Assembly (NCBI RefSeq): GCF_001281315.1
Contig: NZ_CP012479.1
Location: 2,852,001 to 2,916,000 of the forward strand
DNA length: 64,000 bases
Direction of reading: 5' to 3'
From: Arthrobacter sp. ERGS1:01
Lineage (GTDB): Bacteria > Actinomycetota > Actinomycetes > Actinomycetales > Micrococcaceae
Shown here: one piece after another, positions 52,610-61,542 of the stretch
Layout: each line of letters starts with the position of its first letter
Position numbering within the stretch: the stretch's first letter is position 1
The notes under the pieces: model-generated
Database searches by the model: none
What the model was told of the DNA's origin: nothing
The model's input: the letters and a program-made list of their open reading frames with translations, nothing else
Translations under genes and position numbers: made by a program

Positions 52610-53857
52610 CTACTTGGCGGACACCACGGCTTCCATGTTCTTTTGCGTCGAGGCCAGGATCTTCGCCGGGTCGGCGGTGGCCAGCGATTCCAGCTGCGAG
52701 TTCAGGTCGGCGACGACGTCGGCCGAACCCTTGATGGAGGGCATGTTCTTCGCGCCGGCAGCGCTGTCCAGGAACGCCGTCATGGCGGGGTTGGCACTCT
52801 TCCACTGGGCAGCGGCGGACTGTACGGACGGCATGACGCCGAAGGCCTTGGCGAAGGCCATCTGCTGGTCGGTGCTGGTGAGCTTCTCCACGAGCTTGAC
52901 GGCCGCGTCCTTGTTGGGGCTGTCGGCGGCGATGCCCCAGCAGTTGCTGAACTGCAGGGTTCCGGCGCCCTGCGGGCCGGCGGGCAGCTGAACCACCTTG
53001 TAGCCGACCTTCGGGTAGTCCGCGGTCATGGCGCCGGCGATCCAGTTGCCCTCGACCGTCATGGCCGCCTTGCCCTTGCCAAATGCCTCACCGCCCCATC
53101 CCGCACCGAGTTCGGTGGTGAATTTGGCGCTGCCGTCCTTCAGCAGGGATTTGACGTAGTCCAGGCCCGCGAGGTTCGCCGGGGTGTTGACGGTGGCCTG
53201 GGTCTGGTCGGCGTTCAGCAAGGTGCCGCCCGCCTGGACCATGAACGCGCCCAGCCTGGCATATTCGGGGGACAACGCCAGTCCAACGTGCCCGCCGGAG
53301 GTCAGCTTCTTGGCTACGGCGCTCAGCTGATCCCAGTTGGTGGGAATGTCGGCGTCGGTGAGCCCGGCGGCCTTCCACATCTCGGTGTTGATGACCAGGC
53401 CCAGGGTGGAGAAGTCCTTGGGCGCGCAGTAGAACTTCCCGCCGTAGGTGAAGGAGTCCACGAGGCCCGGGTAGAAGTCGGCCTTGTTGGCGAGTTTGTC
53501 GCCGTAGGCGTACAGGGAGCCGTTGGCGGCGAAGCCGGCCAGCGCATCGGTGGACACATAGAAGACGTCGGCGGGCTTGCCGGAGGCGAAGCCCTGGCTG
53601 AGTTGCTGGTTCAGGTCCGCGGCGGCGATCACGCTGGAGGCGGTGCCGCTGGAGGTTGACCAGCCGGCCACGGCCTCCTTGACGGCGGCGGTCTCGGCGT
53701 CACCGGAGGAACCGATCATGACCGTGAGCTTTTGTGAACCGGGGGCGGCGGACTTGGCGCCGTCGTCAAAACCGGAACCGCCGCACCCTGTCAGCAGAAG
53801 GGCGCCCACCGTGATGATTCCGGCTCCAAGCATCCAACGAGACTTGCTTCTTTGCAT
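52610..53857 (-). CDS. Carbohydrate ABC transporter substrate-binding lipoprotein (family 1)
   Basis: A protein of 415 residues. A basic start, a hydrophobic segment and LLLTGCGGSGFDDG form the signal and lipobox. The mature part is a family 1 extracellular sugar-binding protein with KLTVMIGSSGDAETAAVKEAVAGW, ADVFYVSTDALAGFA and EAFGKGKAAMTVEGNWIAGAM. It should capture an oligosaccharide; the substrate is not determined, but the debranching-type glucosidase in the operon suggests an alpha-glucan or branched maltodextrin. It is divergent from a LacI repressor. Confidence 0.93.
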   Translation of the reverse strand: MQRSKSRWMLGAGIITVGALLLTGCGGSGFDDGAKSAAPGSQKLTVMIGSSGDAETAAVKEAVAGWSTSSGTASSVIAAADLNQQLSQGFASGKPADVFYVSTDALAGFAANGSLYAYGDKLANKADFYPGLVDSFTYGGKFYCAPKDFSTLGLVINTEMWKAAGLTDADIPTNWDQLSAVAKKLTSGGHVGLALSPEYARLGAFMVQAGGTLLNADQTQATVNTPANLAGLDYVKSLLKDGSAKFTTELGAGWGGEAFGKGKAAMTVEGNWIAGAMTADYPKVGYKVVQLPAGPQGAGTLQFSNCWGIAADSPNKDAAVKLVEKLTSTDQQMAFAKAFGVMPSVQSAAAQWKSANPAMTAFLDSAAGAKNMPSIKGSADVVADLNSQLESLATADPAKILASTQKNMEAVVSAK

Positions 53858-53972
53858 GTTTCTCTCCTCATTCGTGCACGAATCGGCCCTGCGCCGGAGG
53901 GGCGCTGCCGCATGAATTCTTGCCCGGCCGGCCGGTGGAACGTGGTGCGCGGCCGTGCTGGCTGGTCAAAAT

Positions 53973-53988
53973 GGATCGTTCAAATTGG
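53973..53988. promoter_or_regulatory. LacI-type operator O1
   Basis: GGATCGTTCAAATTGG is the reverse complement of the ATTTGAACGATC core seen at 54004 and 54106. It lies in the leader of the sugar operon, 116 bases before the binding-protein start. Confidence 0.65.
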
Positions 53989-54003
53989 CGCATCGCTGAA
54001 AAA

Positions 54004-54019
54004 ATTTGAACGATCAAAT
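54004..54019. promoter_or_regulatory. LacI-type operator O2
   Basis: ATTTGAACGATCAAAT is nearly symmetric around a central CG, the form expected of a LacI-family operator. It lies downstream of a likely minus-strand promoter (TTGACT near 54054-54059 and TAGCGT about 18 bases on), where a repressor would block the sugar operon. Confidence 0.7.
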
Positions 54020-54105
54020 GATGGCTTTACGCTAATCGGCCCGCCTTGGAAAAGTCAACCCTTGACGCTCAAGGGAAATACCGTGGCATAGTGGTGGGAG
54101 CAATA

Positions 54106-54119
54106 ATTTGAACGATCCA
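54106..54119. promoter_or_regulatory. LacI-type operator O3 in front of lacI
   Basis: ATTTGAACGATCCA repeats the O1/O2 core. It lies 22 bases before the GTG of the LacI gene and downstream of a probable promoter (TTGACG at 54062-54067 and CATAGT at 54087-54092), so the repressor probably controls its own gene too. Confidence 0.65.
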
Positions 54120-54141
54120 GACCGATCCGGAAGGGAGGCCC

Positions 54142-55224
54142 GTGGCGACTTCCCCGCTCCCCACCATCGACGATGTGGCCCGTGTGGCGCTCGTTTCGCG
54201 CCAAACGGTCTCCAACGCCATCAACTCCCCCGCGATCGTGCGACCCAAGACCCTTGAACGGGTCAACCAGGCCATCGCCGAACTTGGCTACCGGCCGCAC
54301 GCCTCGGCACGGCGCCTGCGCACCCGCAAGAGTTCCACGATCGGCATCCGGCTCGATCCGGCCACCAATGGCATCTCCGGCTCGGTCTTGGACAGGTTCC
54401 TGCACGCCCTGACCGAGCAGGCGGACCGCCGGGGCCTGAGGATTCTGCTGTTCACGGCGGACAGCCCCGAGGATGAGATTTCGCAGTTTCGGCGGCTCCT
54501 CGACGGAGCGGACGTCGACGCGTTCGTGCTGACCTCGACGTTTTATGACGACCCCCGCACCAGCTGGCTGATCGAGAACGGCCACTCCTTCGTCATGTTT
54601 GGCCGGCCCTGGGGTGCCGACGACATGGATGATCCCCGGCGCCCCTGGGTGGACGTGGACGGATACTCGGGGCTGTACGACGCCACGGTGCACCGGCTGC
54701 GCAACGGCCACACCCGGGTTGGCTACATCGGCTGGCCCAGCCCGTCCGGGACGGGCGAGGACCGCCGGCGCGGCTGGCACGACGCCATGATGCAGGAAGC
54801 CGGCTTGACCGAGGCGGAGATCGCGGCGCTTGACGTTGCCGTGGCGGACGACGTTAGCCAGGGCGAGGCGGCCATGGCCGAGCTGCTGGGCCGGCCCGGC
54901 GCGGTCGACGCCGTCGTGTGCGCCAGCGATACCCTCGCCCTGGGTGCCATCCTGGCCTCCTTCGGCGCGATTCCGGTCAGCGGCTATGACAACACCCCCA
55001 CGGCGTCGGCGCTGGGCTTCACCAGCGTTGAGCAGCCCCTGGAGGACGTGGCCCACGCGGTGCTGGAACTGCTGGCCGGGACGGGCACCAACGGCCCGGG
55101 ATCGGCGAACGGATCAGCCGAACCCGCGGCAGGCCCAAGCGTCCGGCACCGGCTCCTGAAACCCAAGCTCGTGGCCCGCGACGGCCAGTGGCTGGCGCGC
55201 ACGCTGGGCGCCCAATCGGACTAA
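54142..55224 (+). CDS. LacI-family repressor of the sugar operon
   Basis: A protein of 360 residues. The HTH and hinge are TIDDVARVALVSRQTVSNAINSPAIVRPKTLERVNQAIAELGYRPHASARRLRT (residues 8-61). The rest is a periplasmic-binding-protein fold (ASDTLALGAILASF, then PVSGYDNTPTASALGFTSVEQPLEDVA). The GTG at 54142 follows GGGAGG. It is divergent from the sugar-binding gene and three copies of its probable operator lie in the gap. Loss of binding in the presence of the transported sugar is the expected mechanism. Confidence 0.93.
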   Translation: MATSPLPTIDDVARVALVSRQTVSNAINSPAIVRPKTLERVNQAIAELGYRPHASARRLRTRKSSTIGIRLDPATNGISGSVLDRFLHALTEQADRRGLRILLFTADSPEDEISQFRRLLDGADVDAFVLTSTFYDDPRTSWLIENGHSFVMFGRPWGADDMDDPRRPWVDVDGYSGLYDATVHRLRNGHTRVGYIGWPSPSGTGEDRRRGWHDAMMQEAGLTEAEIAALDVAVADDVSQGEAAMAELLGRPGAVDAVVCASDTLALGAILASFGAIPVSGYDNTPTASALGFTSVEQPLEDVAHAVLELLAGTGTNGPGSANGSAEPAAGPSVRHRLLKPKLVARDGQWLARTLGAQSD

Positions 55225-55231
55225 TCCAAGG

Positions 55232-56917
55232 TCAGTCCGGGGCCCCCGCCGACCGCGCCGGTTCCGCGGCGAGGTCCATCGTTGTGATGCGCAGCCACAG
55301 CCAGAGCCGGTTTTGCGGGTCGTCGAGCCCAAGGTTGAAATCCTTGACCAATCGGGCGATCCGGTACCGCACGGTGTTGTTGTGCACGTGCAGCAGGGCC
55401 GACATGGCCGAGTAGTTGCCGTTCGTGGCCAAATACGCGCGCAGGGTGTCCAGGTAGTCGGTGTGCTGTTCGGCGTCGCGGGCCCGGATCCTGGCGATTT
55501 CGTCATCACCGGCCAGGCCGTTCTCGCCCATGAACGCCCCCACCTTCAACAGGCCCAGGGGGACCCGGTAGTCCTCAAAAAGGCCCATGGCCGGGGCCGC
55601 CGCGCCGCGGTTCCCCGCCGATGCCGCTAGTCCGCCCCGCAGGTAGTGCAGCGTCTGCAACGCTTCCGCCCGGGACGCCGCCAGGCCGTCGACCCCCGCG
55701 GCGATCCCGCCCACCGCGGCGATGAGCGGGAACGAGCTGATGGTGTGCGCGTAGGCACCCATCTCCTGGATCACCCGCCGGTGCACGGCCCGGGGTGAGG
55801 CGCCCTCGCTGGGCAGGAGGGCATAGACGACCGAACCAATAAGCGCCGTGTGGCCAACCTTGAACTGGACGGTGCACACGGTGGTCACAAGGTGCAGCAG
55901 CCGGTGGATGTCGCGCACGGAATCCAGGCTGCCTGTTTCCGGCCGCGCGATCGAAAACGCCGCCACGGCCAGCCCGTGGTCGGCATCCAGGCCCAGCTGT
56001 GCCGCGGCAAACTGCGCATGGGCGGGGTCGTCCATCAGGGTCCGGATCAGGTCACCGTTGCGGCGTTCGCCAAAGTCGGAAGCCGATCGGGCGTGGAGCA
56101 TGTGGAGCCCGGCCAGGGGCGCCATCCTGCCGAGCGCCTCGAGCGCCGCGTCCCGCCGGTCCTCGCCCGGATCGATGATCCAAATGGATCCCAGAAGCTC
56201 CCCGCCGGCCCGCACGGCGAGGCCCAGGCGGGCCAATCCGCCGTCCTCCGCGGGGACCATCATGGCACCTGCAGCGGCGTACACGGCCTTGAAGTCGGCG
56301 TCGAAGGCCGGCGGGGTGAGCTCCTGCAGGGACAAGGTGGTCAACCGGCGCAATTCGTCGATCGGCTGCCCAGGCAAGGTCGAATAACCCAGCACCCGGC
56401 CCAGCGGGTCCACGATGCTGGCCGCGCCGTTGGTCATCGACGCGGCGGCGTTGGCGAAGGCGTAGAGGTCGCCCAGGCGCACCCCGGAAATGGAATCCGC
56501 GGCCGCGCCCACCACGGAGGCCCGGGCCAGTGCTACCAGCCGTGTCCAATCCGCGGCATCGGGCGCAACGAGGACGGCGAGGCTGTTCCGGACGGCGGCG
56601 GACCGCAGTGCCTCCATGGATGCCCCGTGCGCCTTGACGACGACGGCGGCCGCATTGCTGTTCGATGCCCGGTGCAGGAGCTGGTCAAAGTCCACCGAAC
56701 CGTGGGTGAGCCCCACGGCCAGGATGATGCGGTCATCCTGGCTGGTCCACGCGTCCAGGGGGTCGTACATGAGCACGTCGGAGACGGGGTGCGCCAGGTT
56801 TTCGGGCGTGGGATTGGCGTGCACCAGATCCGCCTGCATCAGCTGCAGGCAGTCGGAGAGCCGCACAACGGCCGCATGGAGCCCGGATGCCGCGACAGAA
56901 AGTTCATCATGATCCAT
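55232..56917 (-). CDS. PucR-family transcriptional regulator
   Basis: A protein of 561 residues. An N-terminal sensor part (about 1-140) is followed by a central GAF-like or PucR middle region (SIVDPLGRVLGYSTLPGQP) and the C-terminal PucR HTH, TDYLDTLRAYLATNGNYSAMSALLHVHNNTVRYRIARLVKDFN. PucR/CdaR-type activators often respond to purine breakdown or hydroxy-acid intermediates. It is divergent from the oxidase-ABC-RidA operon, which it most likely regulates. The ATG at 56917 is preferred over 56935. Confidence 0.9.
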   Translation of the reverse strand: MDHDELSVAASGLHAAVVRLSDCLQLMQADLVHANPTPENLAHPVSDVLMYDPLDAWTSQDDRIILAVGLTHGSVDFDQLLHRASNSNAAAVVVKAHGASMEALRSAAVRNSLAVLVAPDAADWTRLVALARASVVGAAADSISGVRLGDLYAFANAAASMTNGAASIVDPLGRVLGYSTLPGQPIDELRRLTTLSLQELTPPAFDADFKAVYAAAGAMMVPAEDGGLARLGLAVRAGGELLGSIWIIDPGEDRRDAALEALGRMAPLAGLHMLHARSASDFGERRNGDLIRTLMDDPAHAQFAAAQLGLDADHGLAVAAFSIARPETGSLDSVRDIHRLLHLVTTVCTVQFKVGHTALIGSVVYALLPSEGASPRAVHRRVIQEMGAYAHTISSFPLIAAVGGIAAGVDGLAASRAEALQTLHYLRGGLAASAGNRGAAAPAMGLFEDYRVPLGLLKVGAFMGENGLAGDDEIARIRARDAEQHTDYLDTLRAYLATNGNYSAMSALLHVHNNTVRYRIARLVKDFNLGLDDPQNRLWLWLRITTMDLAAEPARSAGAPD

Positions 56918-56951
56918 GAATGGAAGATACCACAAGAGATTTTAATTCTTT

Positions 56952-56965
56952 TGTGAAAACTCACA
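56952..56965. promoter_or_regulatory. TGTGA-N4-TCACA site between pucR and the oxidase operon
   Basis: TGTGA-AAAC-TCACA has perfect 5-bp arms in the AT-rich 130-base gap. A second symmetric pair, GTGA-GATCTGCG-TCAC, follows at 56976-56991 and TTGACG lies between them at 56968-56973. Binding by PucR or a Crp-type protein is possible. Confidence 0.5.
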
Positions 56966-57047
56966 TATTGACGCCGTGAGATCTGCGTCACCATTGAAGG
57001 ACGGATGTGACAAAAAATCTCCACCAAGAACTTTCGAAGGATGCACC

Positions 57048-58346
57048 ATGAAGCTCAAGGACATTACGGCCCTGGCCTCGATCCAGGGACCCGCCCGGTC
57101 GGCCGCGGAACGCCTGGACCGGCGTTGCTACAGCGTCGGAGACATGCGGAAGATGGCGGCCAAGCGCCTCCCCAAGAGCATCTTCGACTACATCGAAGGC
57201 GGCGGCGAGGACGAGGCGTCCATGCGCCGCAACATCGCCTCCTACGGAGACTGGTCCTTTATGCCGAAGTGGGGTTCGGTGGAAAACCTGAGCCTGGCCA
57301 CCACCATCCTGGGCGGTCCGTCCACCATGCCGCTGATGCTCTCCCCCACCGGCGGCACCCGCCTGTTCCACCCGCAGGGCGAGATTGCCGCGGCCCGCGC
57401 CGCCCTGGCGGCCGGAGTCCCCTACGGCCTGGCCCACCTGAGCACCACGCCCATGGAACACGTCGCCGAGGCGACGCCCGGCCTGCGCCGCTGGTTCAAC
57501 CTCGAACCCACCAACGACAAGGCCATGCTGCAGGCGGTCCTGGACCGCGTGTCCAACGCCGGCTACGAGGCCCTGATCGTCAACATCGACTGCCGCGACA
57601 TCGGGCACCGTGAACGCGACTACCACAACGGCTTCACGGCCCCGCCGTCCATCAAGCCCCGGACCGTCGTCGAGGGGGCGCTGCACCCCCGCTGGGCATT
57701 GGGCTTCCTAGCCAACGACGCCATCGCCTTCCCCAACCTCGACGCCGAGGTGCCCGAGGGCCCGATGACCAGCACCCCGGACATGTGGCGGACCCTGCTG
57801 GCCGGCGCCTACGAGCCCACCGACTGGAGCGACCTCGAGGAAATCCGCACCCGCTGGAACGGCCCCATCATCCTGAAGGGCTGCGTGAACCCGAAGGACG
57901 CCGCGATCGCGGCAAGCATGGGCTTCGACGCCATCCAGGTCAGCAACCACGGCGGCCGCCAACTGGACCACATGGCCTCGCCCATGGATGTCCTCCCGGA
58001 CATGGTTGAGGCCGCGGCCGGCCGCTTGGAAATCATTGTCGACGGCGGCATCCGCCGCGGCTCCGACGTCATCAAGGCGCTGGCCCTGGGCGCCGATTCC
58101 TGCGCCATCGGCCGCCCCTACCTGTACGGCCTCGCCGCCGCCGGTGAAGCCGGCGTGGCGCACGTCCTGAAGATGTTCTCCCAGGAGATGACCCGCACCA
58201 TGGCCCTGCTGGGCGTCACGTCCATTGCAGAATTGCGCCAGGACGGCCGCGAGCTGATCCGCCACCACAGCGAATCCTTCGCCCGCCCCCGCCCGGCCCG
58301 GAGCACCGCGGCCGAGCTGGACTTCGCAGAGCTGGGAACCCCCTGA
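57048..58346 (+). CDS. FMN-dependent alpha-hydroxy-acid oxidase
   Basis: A protein of 432 residues of the glycolate/lactate oxidase family. FDYIEGGGEDEASMRRN holds the active Tyr, PIILKGCVNPKDA the FMN Lys, and AIQVSNHGGRQLD the catalytic His and the substrate Arg. HPRWALGFLAND agrees with lactate oxidase/monooxygenase sequences. A usual short motif reads NIDCRDIGHRERDYHNGF. It oxidises an alpha-hydroxy acid to the keto acid. The stop shares one base with the next start (TGATG). The ATG at 57048 follows GAAGGA. Confidence 0.88.
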   Translation: MKLKDITALASIQGPARSAAERLDRRCYSVGDMRKMAAKRLPKSIFDYIEGGGEDEASMRRNIASYGDWSFMPKWGSVENLSLATTILGGPSTMPLMLSPTGGTRLFHPQGEIAAARAALAAGVPYGLAHLSTTPMEHVAEATPGLRRWFNLEPTNDKAMLQAVLDRVSNAGYEALIVNIDCRDIGHRERDYHNGFTAPPSIKPRTVVEGALHPRWALGFLANDAIAFPNLDAEVPEGPMTSTPDMWRTLLAGAYEPTDWSDLEEIRTRWNGPIILKGCVNPKDAAIAASMGFDAIQVSNHGGRQLDHMASPMDVLPDMVEAAAGRLEIIVDGGIRRGSDVIKALALGADSCAIGRPYLYGLAAAGEAGVAHVLKMFSQEMTRTMALLGVTSIAELRQDGRELIRHHSESFARPRPARSTAAELDFAELGTP

Positions 58347-59278
58347 TGAAGACCCGGGTGCACTCAACTGCGAAGGGCATGGCCCGTTTCCGGATTCCCG
58401 CAGCCGCAGCGACGGCGGCGCTCCTGCTCTCCGTGACCGCCTGCGGGGGGACGACGGCGTCGAACGGCATCGCCGAGCTCGGCCCAACAGTCCCCGCGAT
58501 GGCCGTCAACAAGGACGCCGCCGCGAACCTGCCGGAGTCCATCAAGGCCTCCAAGATCCTGATCGTGGCCATTCCCACGAATGAGCCGCCGACCCAGTTC
58601 TACAAGCCGGGGACGCAGGAAATGACCGGGGCCAACCCGGATATCGCCCGGCTCGTGGGTCAGGCGTTGGGCGTCAAGGTCGAAATCAAGGTCTCGAACT
58701 TCGACTCCATCATCCCCGGCATCGCGGCCGGCCGGTACGACATGACGGTGTCCTCCATGACGCCGACCACCCAGCGCATGCAGGTCCTGGACTTCGTGGA
58801 CTACCTGCAGATGGGAAACTCCATCGCTGTTCCGAAGGGCAACCCGCTGGGCATCAACAACCAGGACGCCCTCTGCGGGAAGAAGGTGGGCCTGCTGACG
58901 GGCTCCTACCAGCTCACCGCGAACGTGCCGCAGGCCAACGCGGACTGCACGAAAGAGGGCAAGCCGAAGCTGGCAACCAGCGAGTTCCAGGACACGCGCC
59001 AGGCCATCTCCGCACTCACCAGCGGCCGGCTCGACGCCGTGCTGGCCGACTCCCCCATCATGGATTTCGCCGCCAAATCCAACCCGACCATCGTGATCTC
59101 CTCGAAGTATGAATTCACGCCCGTGGGGATCGGCATGCCGAAGGACTCGGGGCTCATCAAGTCCGTCTCCGCCGCAATGGTCGACATCGTCAAGAGCGAC
59201 TCATACAAAGCAGTGCTGAAGAAATACGGCCTGGAAAGCAGCGCCATCACCGATCCCCGCGTCAACTTCGCCCAATAG
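58346..59278 (+). CDS. Amino-acid-type ABC transporter substrate-binding lipoprotein
   Basis: A protein of 310 residues, family 3. A basic leader, hydrophobic stretch and lipobox SVTACGG (Cys near 33) predict a lipoprotein. PTQFYKPGTQEMTGANPDIARLVGQALGVKVEIKVSNFDSIIPGIAAGRYDM is the binding domain. Unlike the first system in this window it has no clear polar amino-acid signature, so the ligand could be a hydroxy acid or an amino-acid derivative. The start at 58346 overlaps the oxidase stop; a second ATG at 58379 is possible. Confidence 0.9.
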   Translation: MKTRVHSTAKGMARFRIPAAAATAALLLSVTACGGTTASNGIAELGPTVPAMAVNKDAAANLPESIKASKILIVAIPTNEPPTQFYKPGTQEMTGANPDIARLVGQALGVKVEIKVSNFDSIIPGIAAGRYDMTVSSMTPTTQRMQVLDFVDYLQMGNSIAVPKGNPLGINNQDALCGKKVGLLTGSYQLTANVPQANADCTKEGKPKLATSEFQDTRQAISALTSGRLDAVLADSPIMDFAAKSNPTIVISSKYEFTPVGIGMPKDSGLIKSVSAAMVDIVKSDSYKAVLKKYGLESSAITDPRVNFAQ

Positions 59279-59290
59279 GAGGTGAACACC

Positions 59291-60214
59291 ATGCAGCAAC
59301 AACCCACAGCCGTCTCCACCAGGCAGGCTCCCGAGACCGCATCCGGTGATTCTGTCCAGGTCGTGCCGCTTCGGCACCCGGTCCGGAACGCCATCGCCGT
59401 CGTCATCGTCATCCTGGCGGCCAGCGCCGCCCTGAACGTGGCAACCAACCAGCGTTACCACTGGGACGTCGTCGTCTCCTTCCTGTTCTCCCCGCAGATC
59501 CTCACCGGTGCGGCGCTGACGCTGATGCTCACGGTGGTCTCCATGACCGTCGGCATCTCCCTGGGCACGGTCCTGGCCATCATGCGCCTCTCGACCAACC
59601 CGATCCTGCACACCCTCAGCCGGGCCTACATTTGGTTCTTCCGCGGCACCCCGCTGCTGGTCCAGCTGATCTTTTGGTACAACATCGCGGCCCTCTACCC
59701 GGTGATCGCGCTGGGACTGCCGTTCGGCGGCCCGTCCCTGGTGATCGGTTCGGCCAACGTGCTGATCTCCCCGCTCGGGGCGGCACTGCTGGGCCTGGCC
59801 CTGAACGAGGCCGCATACATGGCCGAGATCATCCGCAGCGGCATCAACTCCGTCGACAAGGGCCAGTACGACGCCGCACGGGCCCTGGGCATGAACCGCG
59901 CCAAGCTGATGACCCGGGTCGTCCTGCCCCAAGCCATGCGCGTGGTGCTGCCGCCGACCGGCAACCAGGTCATCTCGATGCTCAAGGGCACGTCCCTGGT
60001 CAGCGTCCTGGCCATCTCCGATCTGCTGTACTCGGCCCAGATCATCTACTCCAACAACTACCAGACCATCCCGCTGCTCATCGTGGCCAGCCTCTGGTAC
60101 CTGCTCATGACGACCGTCCTGAGCTTCTTCCAAACCAAATTGGAGCGACGCTACGGACGCGGTTTTGACACCGCAACCCGCCGAGTGCTCCGGCCCAAGA
60201 GAAGGAAAGCATAA
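59291..60214 (+). CDS. ABC transporter permease, amino-acid family
   Basis: A membrane protein of 307 residues with the EAA loop [35 protein letters not shown] perfect AGGAGG lies eight bases before ATG 59291. The N-terminal cytosolic tail of about 30 residues is longer than in the first permease of this window. Its stop overlaps the ATPase start (TAATG). It forms the channel for the binding protein upstream. Confidence 0.92.
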   Translation: MQQQPTAVSTRQAPETASGDSVQVVPLRHPVRNAIAVVIVILAASAALNVATNQRYHWDVVVSFLFSPQILTGAALTLMLTVVSMTVGISLGTVLAIMRLSTNPILHTLSRAYIWFFRGTPLLVQLIFWYNIAALYPVIALGLPFGGPSLVIGSANVLISPLGAALLGLALNEAAYMAEIIRSGINSVDKGQYDAARALGMNRAKLMTRVVLPQAMRVVLPPTGNQVISMLKGTSLVSVLAISDLLYSAQIIYSNNYQTIPLLIVASLWYLLMTTVLSFFQTKLERRYGRGFDTATRRVLRPKRRKA

Positions 60215-60978
60215 TGTCTACGGTGATGGTGGAAGCCCAAGGGGTCCGCAAAAACTACGGTGCCATTGAAATCCTCAAGGGCATCGACATGAAGATTGAA
60301 CAAGGCACGGTGACCTGCCTGATCGGCCCGTCCGGCTCCGGCAAGACCACGTTCCTGCGCTGCATCAACCACCTGGAAAAGATCAACTCCGGCCGGCTGT
60401 ATGTGGACGAGCAGCTGGTGGGCTACACCGAACGCAACGGCAAGCTGTACGAGAAGAAGGAAAGCCAGACCGCCAAGTCCCGCCTGACGGCCGGCATGGT
60501 GTTCCAGCGTTTCAACCTCTTCCCGCACATGACCGTCATGGAAAACGTCATCGAGGCGCCCGTCCACGTGTTGGGCAGGCCCAAGAAGGAAGTCATCGCC
60601 GAAGCCCAGGTCCTGTTGGACCGGGTGGGCCTGGGCGATCGCGGCCACTCCTACCCCCAGGACCTCTCCGGCGGCCAGCAGCAGCGCATCGCCATTGCCC
60701 GGGCCCTGGCCATGAAGCCCAAGCTCATGCTCTTCGATGAGCCCACGTCCGCGCTTGACCCGGAGAACGTTGGCGAAGTGCTCGAGGTCATGAAGGACCT
60801 GGCCGCCGACGGCATGACCATGGTGGTCGTCACCCACGAGCTGGCCTTCGCCAAGCAGGTCGCCGACCAGGTGGTCTTCATGGACCTGGGCGTCGTGGTC
60901 GAAACCGGCCCGCCCTCCGAGGTCCTGGACGCCCCCCAGCACGAGCGCACCAAGGCGTTCCTGTCCAAGGTCCTCTAA
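60214..60978 (+). CDS. ABC transporter ATP-binding protein, amino-acid family
   Basis: A protein of 254 residues with Walker [10 protein letters not shown] near 36-44, Q-loop [12 protein letters not shown], signature [14 protein letters not shown], Walker [13 protein letters not shown] and the switch His in VTHELAF. It is similar in plan to the ATPase at 9428 but distinct in sequence, with an insertion [13 protein letters not shown] after the Walker A lobe. It belongs to the oxidase operon. Confidence 0.94.
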   Translation: MSTVMVEAQGVRKNYGAIEILKGIDMKIEQGTVTCLIGPSGSGKTTFLRCINHLEKINSGRLYVDEQLVGYTERNGKLYEKKESQTAKSRLTAGMVFQRFNLFPHMTVMENVIEAPVHVLGRPKKEVIAEAQVLLDRVGLGDRGHSYPQDLSGGQQQRIAIARALAMKPKLMLFDEPTSALDPENVGEVLEVMKDLAADGMTMVVVTHELAFAKQVADQVVFMDLGVVVETGPPSEVLDAPQHERTKAFLSKVL

Positions 60979-61000
60979 GCACTTTCCCATCATTGACACC

Positions 61001-61027
61001 GGCTGCCGGCACTTCCGGCCGGCAGCC
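61001..61027 (+). terminator. Hairpin between the ATPase and RidA genes
   Basis: GGCTGCCGGC at 61001-61010 pairs perfectly with GCCGGCAGCC at 61018-61027 around a seven-base loop. No T-run follows and the next gene starts 19 bases on, so partial termination or mRNA stabilisation is more likely than full stop. Confidence 0.5.
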
Positions 61028-61045
61028 AGAGAAGGAACACCCATC

Positions 61046-61432
61046 ATGCTGCGCACGCAAATCACCACCGACAAGGCACCCGTCCCGGCCGGCCCCTATT
61101 CCCAGGCAATCGCCGCCAACGGCTTCCTCTACACGGCAGGGCAAACCCCGCACCACCCCGTCACGGACGAGACCGTCGGCACCACGATCGGCGAGCAAAC
61201 CGTCCAGGCCATGACGAACCTCGGTGAGGTCCTGGCGGCCCACGGGCTGGACTTCTCCCACGTGGTCAAGGCCACCGTGCACCTGCACCACCCCGGCCGC
61301 GACTTCGACGGCTTCAACGCCGTCTATGAGGAATTTGTCCAGGCTCCGTTCCCCGCCCGCACCACCGTGGGCTCGTTCCTCGGCGACTTCCTGGTGGAAA
61401 TCGACGTGGTTGCGGCCATCCCGCAGGCGTAG
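61046..61432 (+). CDS. RidA-family (YjgF/YER057c) enamine/imine deaminase
   Basis: A protein of 128 residues. The active-site arginine is R105 in FPARTTVGS, and GPYSQAIAANGFLYTAGQ near the start is typical. Canonical RidA proteins hydrolyse reactive 2-iminoacids or enamines released by PLP and flavin enzymes. Its place after an alpha-hydroxy-acid oxidase and an amino-acid-type transporter suggests it clears an unstable product of that pathway. It is followed by a strong terminator. Confidence 0.92.
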   Translation: MLRTQITTDKAPVPAGPYSQAIAANGFLYTAGQTPHHPVTDETVGTTIGEQTVQAMTNLGEVLAAHGLDFSHVVKATVHLHHPGRDFDGFNAVYEEFVQAPFPARTTVGSFLGDFLVEIDVVAAIPQA

Positions 61433-61459
61433 TTGACGCCAGGCACGTCATTGTTTGAG

Positions 61460-61506
61460 GCGGCCGGTCCGGCACACTTCCCGTGTGCCGGACCGGCCGC
61501 TTTTTT
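61460..61506 (+). terminator. Rho-independent terminator of the oxidase-RidA operon
   Basis: GCGGCCGGTCCGGCACAC pairs perfectly with GTGTGCCGGACCGGCCGC (18 bp) around the loop TTCCC, followed by TTTTTT. It starts 28 bases after the RidA stop and matches the textbook form. Confidence 0.95.
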
Positions 61507-61542
61507 GGGCCATGGTTATTCGTCGGCTGGTTCCGCGATGGA

